DNA of 37,106 nt from an uncultured Planctomycetaceae bacterium (GTDB lineage: Bacteria; Planctomycetota; Planctomycetia; Pirellulales; Pirellulaceae), in assembly GCA_903863885.1 (NCBI GenBank), contig CAIPEB010000266.1:1-37106 (forward strand), written 5' to 3'. Both the position numbers and the translations under genes were made by a program. Of the stretch, positions 32,866 to 37,106 are shown piece by piece (position 1 is the first letter of the stretch; each line of letters starts with the position of its first letter). The notes under the pieces are model-generated. The model saw only the letters and a program-made list of their open reading frames with translations, ran no database searches and had not been told where the DNA came from.

Positions 32866-34183
32866 ACGTATTTTCATCCTGATCGGACTGTTGGTCGTGT
32901 CGAATGTCGCCCCGGGGGGCGAGGTTCCGGCCGCCGGAACGGCGGAGCGGGAATCGGTCGCCAACTGGCCCTGCTATGTCGAACTGACTCCGCCTGCGAA
33001 GGCCACCGGGCCACTCGTCGATTTTGTGCTTCCTCCAGCCGTGTTCGACAGGGCGAGGATGGACCTCCAAGACTTGAGACTGTATCTCGCCGACGGGCGC
33101 GAATCACCGTATGCCCTGCGGGTGCGCGTGGAAAAGGACGCGAGAGAGCCATTTCCGGCAAAGCAATACAACGTCACCGAGGGGCGTGACGGGTCGAGCG
33201 AAGTGACGTTGGATCTGGAACGATCGGACGTAGAACACAATGAAGTGGACGTTCATGTTTCCGGCGGCGAATATCGGCGGCTGGCGGAACTTGAAGGCAG
33301 CGACGATGGGAAAACATGGCAGCCGGTGCAGAAACAGACGCTGGTCTGCTTTGAGCGGGGCAAGCAGAAGCTGCGCGACGACTCGATCTCCTACCCGCCG
33401 AGCCGCTATCGATACCTGCGGCTGCGCGTGTTTCGCGATCCGCTGGCGGACAAGGCCAGCGTAACGATCGAAAGCGTTTCGGTGCTGCGCCGCGTGGAGT
33501 TGCCGGGTGAGCGGGTGCGGTTGTCGGCAAAGCTCGAGGAGCGTAAAGCTGTTCGAACGAGAACCGGGCCGGGATCTGCGTGGATTCTGGACCTGGGCGG
33601 GGACCAGACTCCCGTGGATCAGTTGGAGATCGACGTCGCTGATCCGGATTTTGTGCGCGACTACACGGTCGAAGCCGGCGGGCTTCCCGATTCGAGACAG
33701 CGTTTTTCGGCGATTGCCAGCGGTGTGCTGCGCCGCAGGGCCGGCGAGCAGATTGCGCCGCTGAAGATCGAGTTCAACGAGACTCGCGCGGCGCGGTTGC
33801 GGCTGCTGGTCACCGACAACCGCAACGCTGAACTTACGATCCGTGGAGTCACTTTCCTGGCGCCCGTTCGCCAGGTGGTCTGTGCGAAGCCCGCTTCGTC
33901 CCAGCCGCTGCGGCTGTATTTCGGCAACCCGAAGGCCGGCCCGACCGCCTATGATTTCGCGCGCAATCTGCCTGAGCGGCTGAACCCCGAGCCTGCGCGG
34001 GGGCAGGTCGGTCCGCGGCTGGATAATCCTGATTTCGTTCCCGAACCGCTCCCGTTCAGCGAACGGTGGCCGGCACTCATTTACGCGGTGCTTGCCGCAG
34101 TCATCCTCGTGCTGGGTATCATACTGATCCGTCTGTCGCGGGCTGCGATCAACACGCACGACCGAATGGCGGCCGAAGCGTAG
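32852..34183 (+). CDS. DUF3999 secreted, C-terminally anchored protein
   Basis: The 443-residue protein has a signal peptide (KRIFILIGLLVVSNVAPGGE). A large beta-rich extracytoplasmic region carries two discoidin/F5-8-like stretches (EYRRLAELEGSDDGKTWQPV, SRYRYLRLRVFRDP). Near the C-terminus is one transmembrane helix (LIYAVLAAVILVLGIILIRL) and a short cytoplasmic tail. This is the DUF3999 arrangement, with LRLYFGNPKAGPTAYDFARN near the end as in that family. The ATG at 32852 lies inside the end of the DUF2339 gene with GGGGAGG upstream, implying coupled translation. Function is unknown; it may be the periplasmic partner of the DUF2339 protein. Confidence 0.85.
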   Translation: MPDLKRIFILIGLLVVSNVAPGGEVPAAGTAERESVANWPCYVELTPPAKATGPLVDFVLPPAVFDRARMDLQDLRLYLADGRESPYALRVRVEKDAREPFPAKQYNVTEGRDGSSEVTLDLERSDVEHNEVDVHVSGGEYRRLAELEGSDDGKTWQPVQKQTLVCFERGKQKLRDDSISYPPSRYRYLRLRVFRDPLADKASVTIESVSVLRRVELPGERVRLSAKLEERKAVRTRTGPGSAWILDLGGDQTPVDQLEIDVADPDFVRDYTVEAGGLPDSRQRFSAIASGVLRRRAGEQIAPLKIEFNETRAARLRLLVTDNRNAELTIRGVTFLAPVRQVVCAKPASSQPLRLYFGNPKAGPTAYDFARNLPERLNPEPARGQVGPRLDNPDFVPEPLPFSERWPALIYAVLAAVILVLGIILIRLSRAAINTHDRMAAEA

Positions 34184-34253
34184 CTGGATCAGGTTGTTCC
34201 CGCGCGAAACGAAAAATCCAGTTGCACACAGCCGAATCGGGTATTAGCTGAAA

Positions 34254-35588
34254 ATGGATCGGGATCTCATCCAGGACGCCCTTGGGCCGCTGCGGATGTC
34301 GGCTCCGGAACTGGAGTCTTTTGCTTCGTCGCTGACGGCATTGCCTCGACCGGCGATTCGGCTTCGTCCCGGCTTGGAACCGGACAGCCTGCCCTTTCCC
34401 GCGCAGCGTGTGGAGTGGCATGAACGCGGGTGTTTTGTTTCCGAACAGGTCCGTCCGGCCGCGTTCGTTCACTACGGAGCCGGCGACTATTTCATTCAGG
34501 ATGCAAGTTCGCTGCTGGCGATTGCCGCCCTCGACGCGCGGGGCGGTGAGTCCATCTGCGATCTTTGCGCCGCGCCGGGCGGCAAATCCACCGCGATACT
34601 CGACGCGCTGGAGGCGGGAGGATGGCTGCTGGCCAACGAGGCCGTTCATTCACGGGTCGCTCTGCTCCGATATCAGCTTGCCCGATACGGCGTGCCTCGC
34701 TTCGGGCTGTCCAATCGGGATCCCGATACTCTTGCGGATCGATGTGAAGAAGCGTTCGATGCCGTTCTGGTGGATGCTCCGTGCAGCGGCCAGTCGCTGC
34801 TGGGACGCGGCAAGCAGACGGAATCGTCGTTCCTTCCCGCGACGATCTCGCACTGCGCCGCCAGGCAGTCGCGGATTCTGGAGGCAGCCGGCCGACTCGT
34901 GCGACCCGGCGGCCGAATGGTCTACTCAACCTGCACGTTTGCTTATCTGGAAAACGAGTCGCGAGTGGAGGAGTTCCTTTCGCTGCACAGCGACTGGGAA
35001 ATCGCGCCGCAACCGCGACTGGAAGCCTGGACGTCGTCGAGTCTAAACGGCTGTTACCGTCTGTGGCCCCATCGTGATGGATGCGGCGGCGCGTTCGCCG
35101 CAGTCCTGCGGAAGCGGGCGCCCGCCGGCGCGGATGAGGTGCTCCGCGCTGCGGATGCTTCTCATGCAAAGCCGTTGGCCGGCATGCCTCCCTGGTTGTC
35201 GTCGGCACTGGCGGAATGGGGCGAACTGGGTGCGTGTGCGGTTCGCTGCGAGCGCGACCGATGTTTCGCCTGGCCGGAAGTTCCGCCGGCTGAATTCGGC
35301 GAATCAGTCGAGGGGCCGGAGATTGCGTTCTTGAAGGGAAGCACGTGGTTTCCTGCCCATTCGCTGGCCGTGCGCCGCGACTCGCGCTGGTCCGCCGCTG
35401 GGACTGCGGTTCTCGACGACGTTCAGGCCGCTGCATACCTGCGAGGAGAGGTCGTGCCGCTGGCGTCGCGTGGCTGGGCTGTTGCCGTTTGGCGGGGACG
35501 GCCGCTGGGCTGGCTCAAGGCGGACGGTCGTCAGGGAAAGAACCACCTGCCCAAGCCGGCTCGGCTCGTCGGTCGCCTCACGGTTTAG
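34254..35588 (+). CDS. RsmF/RsmB-like rRNA (cytosine-C5) methyltransferase
   Basis: The 444-residue NOL1/NOP2/Sun-family RNA methyltransferase has a SAM site DLCAAPGGKSTA (103-114), motif IV VDAPCSGQ (Cys177) and motif VI YSTCTF (Cys227, the catalytic nucleophile). The C-terminal third, ending in GWLKADGRQGKNHLPKPARL, resembles the PUA-like tail of RsmF (YebU), which methylates C1407 of 16S rRNA, rather than the N-terminal NusB-like domain of RsmB, which is absent. Function as an RsmF-like enzyme is likely, but the target base could differ. The ATG at 34254 follows DUF3999 by 70 bases with weak Shine-Dalgarno support. The last 11 bases overlap the convergent esterase gene. Confidence 0.88.
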   Translation: MDRDLIQDALGPLRMSAPELESFASSLTALPRPAIRLRPGLEPDSLPFPAQRVEWHERGCFVSEQVRPAAFVHYGAGDYFIQDASSLLAIAALDARGGESICDLCAAPGGKSTAILDALEAGGWLLANEAVHSRVALLRYQLARYGVPRFGLSNRDPDTLADRCEEAFDAVLVDAPCSGQSLLGRGKQTESSFLPATISHCAARQSRILEAAGRLVRPGGRMVYSTCTFAYLENESRVEEFLSLHSDWEIAPQPRLEAWTSSSLNGCYRLWPHRDGCGGAFAAVLRKRAPAGADEVLRAADASHAKPLAGMPPWLSSALAEWGELGACAVRCERDRCFAWPEVPPAEFGESVEGPEIAFLKGSTWFPAHSLAVRRDSRWSAAGTAVLDDVQAAAYLRGEVVPLASRGWAVAVWRGRPLGWLKADGRQGKNHLPKPARLVGRLTV

Positions 35589-36798
35589 TGTCAGGCGATA
35601 CGAAATCCAAAGTCATCTCGTTGGTGCCGGCTTTGATATCGAATTGGATCTTCCCGCCGTCAATGCGTTTTGCCTGGTCGATCGTGGGACGCGGCTCGAC
35701 GGAGCCGAGATCCCAGACTTCGACGCGATTCACGCCGAGGGCCGCGCCGCGTGCGGCGGGAATATCGAATTGGCCGTTGGAGATCATGGCAAACGCAACC
35801 GGCGCGGAGCCGGAGGTGTCGGCGGCGAAATTGATCATTCCCCACCGCAGCGGTTTGTTATTCAAGCGCACGGAGCCTTTGACCGCGGCCCGCGGCCTTG
35901 CGGAAAGGAAGCCGGAAGCCTGCAGCCAGTCTCGCAGCCGCTCTTTCCATGTTCCGGTGATCGGATCGCCGGGCGAGAGGCCGATGCCGTGGGGGCCGAT
36001 CTGGTAAACATGCAATTCCGCGGGAACGTGGAACTTGCGGCATGCCTCGTAGAAAGCCAGGCTGTTTTCCACGGGAACGCCCGCATCCTCGGTCGTGTGA
36101 AACAGAAATACGGGGGGCGTCTTTTCCGTGACCTGCGTTTCGTTGGACAGCGATGCGACCAGATTCGGGTCGGGGTTGTCGCCGAGGAGATTGCGCCGCG
36201 AGCCGCCGTGGGAATAGGATGCCTGGAGACTGATAACCGGGTAGCAGAGAACGGCAAAGTCCGGCCGCGAACCGGCGCGGCTGACCGGATCGGCGCTGTT
36301 GGGGTCTCCGTCGTCGAAGTGCGTGGCGGCTGTCGAGGCGAGGTGACCACCGGCCGAGAATCCCAGAATGCCGATTCGATTCGCGGCGACGCCGAGCTTC
36401 TCGGCATTGGCTCGGACGTAGCGAATCGCCCGCTGGGCATCCTCCAGGGGGGCCGGATGGTGGTATCGGGGGCCGAGGCGGTACTTGAGGACGAATCCGG
36501 CGACTCCGACGCTGTTCAGCCAGGTCGCGACCTGCTGGCCTTCGTGGTCCGTGGCAAGTGCTCCGTAGCCGCCGCCGGGACAAACCACGATGCCGGCCCC
36601 TGTCGCCCGTTCCGGCGAGGGAAGGTAGAGCCTCAGCTCGGGACGATCCGGGTCCTCCTTGCCCACCGCTCCGGGGGCTCCGTCGGGCCACAGGACAACC
36701 GTTGCCGGCTCAGCCGCTGAAATCGATGCAGTCACTGCCATGGCGATCCCCCACGGGAGCAGCGTGACGGCAGACAGCAGTGTGAAGCGAGTCCTCAT
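35578..36798 (-). CDS. Secreted alpha/beta-hydrolase esterase with transthyretin-like tail
   Basis: This is a 406-residue protein. After a signal peptide (LLSAVTLLPWGIAMAVTASI), residues about 55-300 form an acetylxylan-esterase/BD-FAE-like alpha/beta hydrolase: oxyanion VVCPGGGYG, nucleophile Ser148 in GFSAGGH, Asp238 (TTEDAGVPV) and His270 (GPHGIGLS). Residues about 305-403 resemble the transthyretin/carboxypeptidase-regulatory-like beta domains common in planctomycete secreted proteins (VKGSVRLNNKPLRWGMINFA, then GVNRVEVWDLG). It probably deacetylates plant or algal polysaccharides. The ATG at 36798 begins the signal peptide. The stop codon lies inside the end of the rRNA methyltransferase gene on the opposite strand. 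Confidence 0.9.
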   Translation of the reverse strand: MRTRFTLLSAVTLLPWGIAMAVTASISAAEPATVVLWPDGAPGAVGKEDPDRPELRLYLPSPERATGAGIVVCPGGGYGALATDHEGQQVATWLNSVGVAGFVLKYRLGPRYHHPAPLEDAQRAIRYVRANAEKLGVAANRIGILGFSAGGHLASTAATHFDDGDPNSADPVSRAGSRPDFAVLCYPVISLQASYSHGGSRRNLLGDNPDPNLVASLSNETQVTEKTPPVFLFHTTEDAGVPVENSLAFYEACRKFHVPAELHVYQIGPHGIGLSPGDPITGTWKERLRDWLQASGFLSARPRAAVKGSVRLNNKPLRWGMINFAADTSGSAPVAFAMISNGQFDIPAARGAALGVNRVEVWDLGSVEPRPTIDQAKRIDGGKIQFDIKAGTNEMTLDFVSPDTKP

Positions 36799-37106
36799 GG
36801 CGTCTGCTTCCTGAGAATTCTGTGGAGAGCCGTCAATAGTCGGTTCGGCGCGACAGCGATTGTACTCACCGTCAGGGTCTGACGCGACAGTTTTCGGGCT
36901 GGGTAATTTTCAGGCTGGTCAGTCAACAGGCCGGGCAGAAAAGTGCTGTAAAGGGCGGTGATTGCGAGCCGATTGCGTTGTAGACGGACAGTAGTGGCCC
37001 GGAGGGGGGCAAGTGGGCGGGCGGTTGTGGTCCTCGGAGGCGACGAAGCGGCGGTTTGGGTGAGAATATCTGGTATCGCGGAGGCAAGCGACTGGCTCGG
37101 CGGCAA
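36799..37106. other. 308-bp region upstream of the esterase gene
   Basis: No convincing gene was seen; a 103-codon minus-strand frame running off the edge has no recognisable family and starved hydrophobic patterning, so it is not called. On the minus strand TACAAT (36864-36859) is a good -10 box with no convincing -35. The region probably holds the esterase promoter. Confidence 0.35.

Noticed and set aside
36795-37106. 103-codon minus-strand frame at the right edge
   Set aside because: Thr/Pro/Leu-rich with no recognised domain; it overlaps the likely esterase promoter.
1-37106. tRNA, rRNA or CRISPR array
   Set aside because: No cloverleaf with a GTTCGA-type arm, no rRNA-like conserved blocks and no regularly spaced identical repeats were seen.

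Overview
The window looks like chromosomal DNA of a planctomycete (Planctomycetota). The main evidence is a DUF1549/DUF1553 - DUF1501 - PPC-domain gene trio at 7631-13198, which is a hallmark of that phylum. Supporting signs are a secreted Cys-type sulfatase with a LamG-like tail, a Tat-exported Gfo/Idh/MocA oxidoreductase, a ThuA-DUF1080 fusion, an esterase with a transthyretin-like tail, and GC-rich coding. No rRNA, tRNA, CRISPR array, phage genes or transposase were seen. All calls come from reading translated sequence; no database search was run.

Layout. 1-1490: a dispersed-repeat copy, an intrinsic terminator and a Tat-exported oxidoreductase (-). 1612-6233: a DNA-repair block with endonuclease III (-) divergent from a QueD/PTPS-like gene, a class II CPD photolyase and an Fe-S (6-4)-type photolyase (+). 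6234-7530: a long leader with GGA-loop hairpins, then an unusual CsrA - histidine-kinase-DHp-like - receiver fusion. 7631-19453 (all -): the planctomycete surface/catabolic genes, namely PPC protein, DUF1501, DUF1549/1553, sulfatase, DUF2177 membrane protein, esterase-SMP30 fusion and ThuA-DUF1080. 19744-21815 (-): a translationally coupled UroD-like / homocysteine S-methyltransferase pair. 22010-24857 (-): an NtrB/NtrC-type two-component system. 25247-28440 (+): a sigma-70-family factor with a changed -10 recognition segment, then an HtrA/DegP protease preceded by a sigma-54-like promoter. 28576-28692: a 99-bp MITE with 9-bp target-site duplications. 28886-30543: an Rrf2 regulator (+) convergent with an enolase-superfamily enzyme (-). 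30991-35588 (+): DUF2339 and DUF3999 membrane proteins and an RsmF-like rRNA methyltransferase. 35578-36798 (-): an esterase with a transthyretin-like tail.

How the genes work together. The repair block could reverse both major UV photoproducts and start base excision of oxidised pyrimidines. The secreted enzymes at 7631-19453 fit breakdown of sulfated or complex carbohydrates. The two-component system, sigma factor and HtrA protease suggest an envelope-stress or nitrogen/sigma-54 circuit, though the link rests on proximity only.

The most novel item is the CsrA-DHp-REC fusion at 6751-7530. Its own leader carries three hairpins with GGA in the loop and three ANGGA motifs over the ribosome-binding site. 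This suggests an RNA-binding translational regulator that could be controlled by phosphorylation and could repress its own synthesis.
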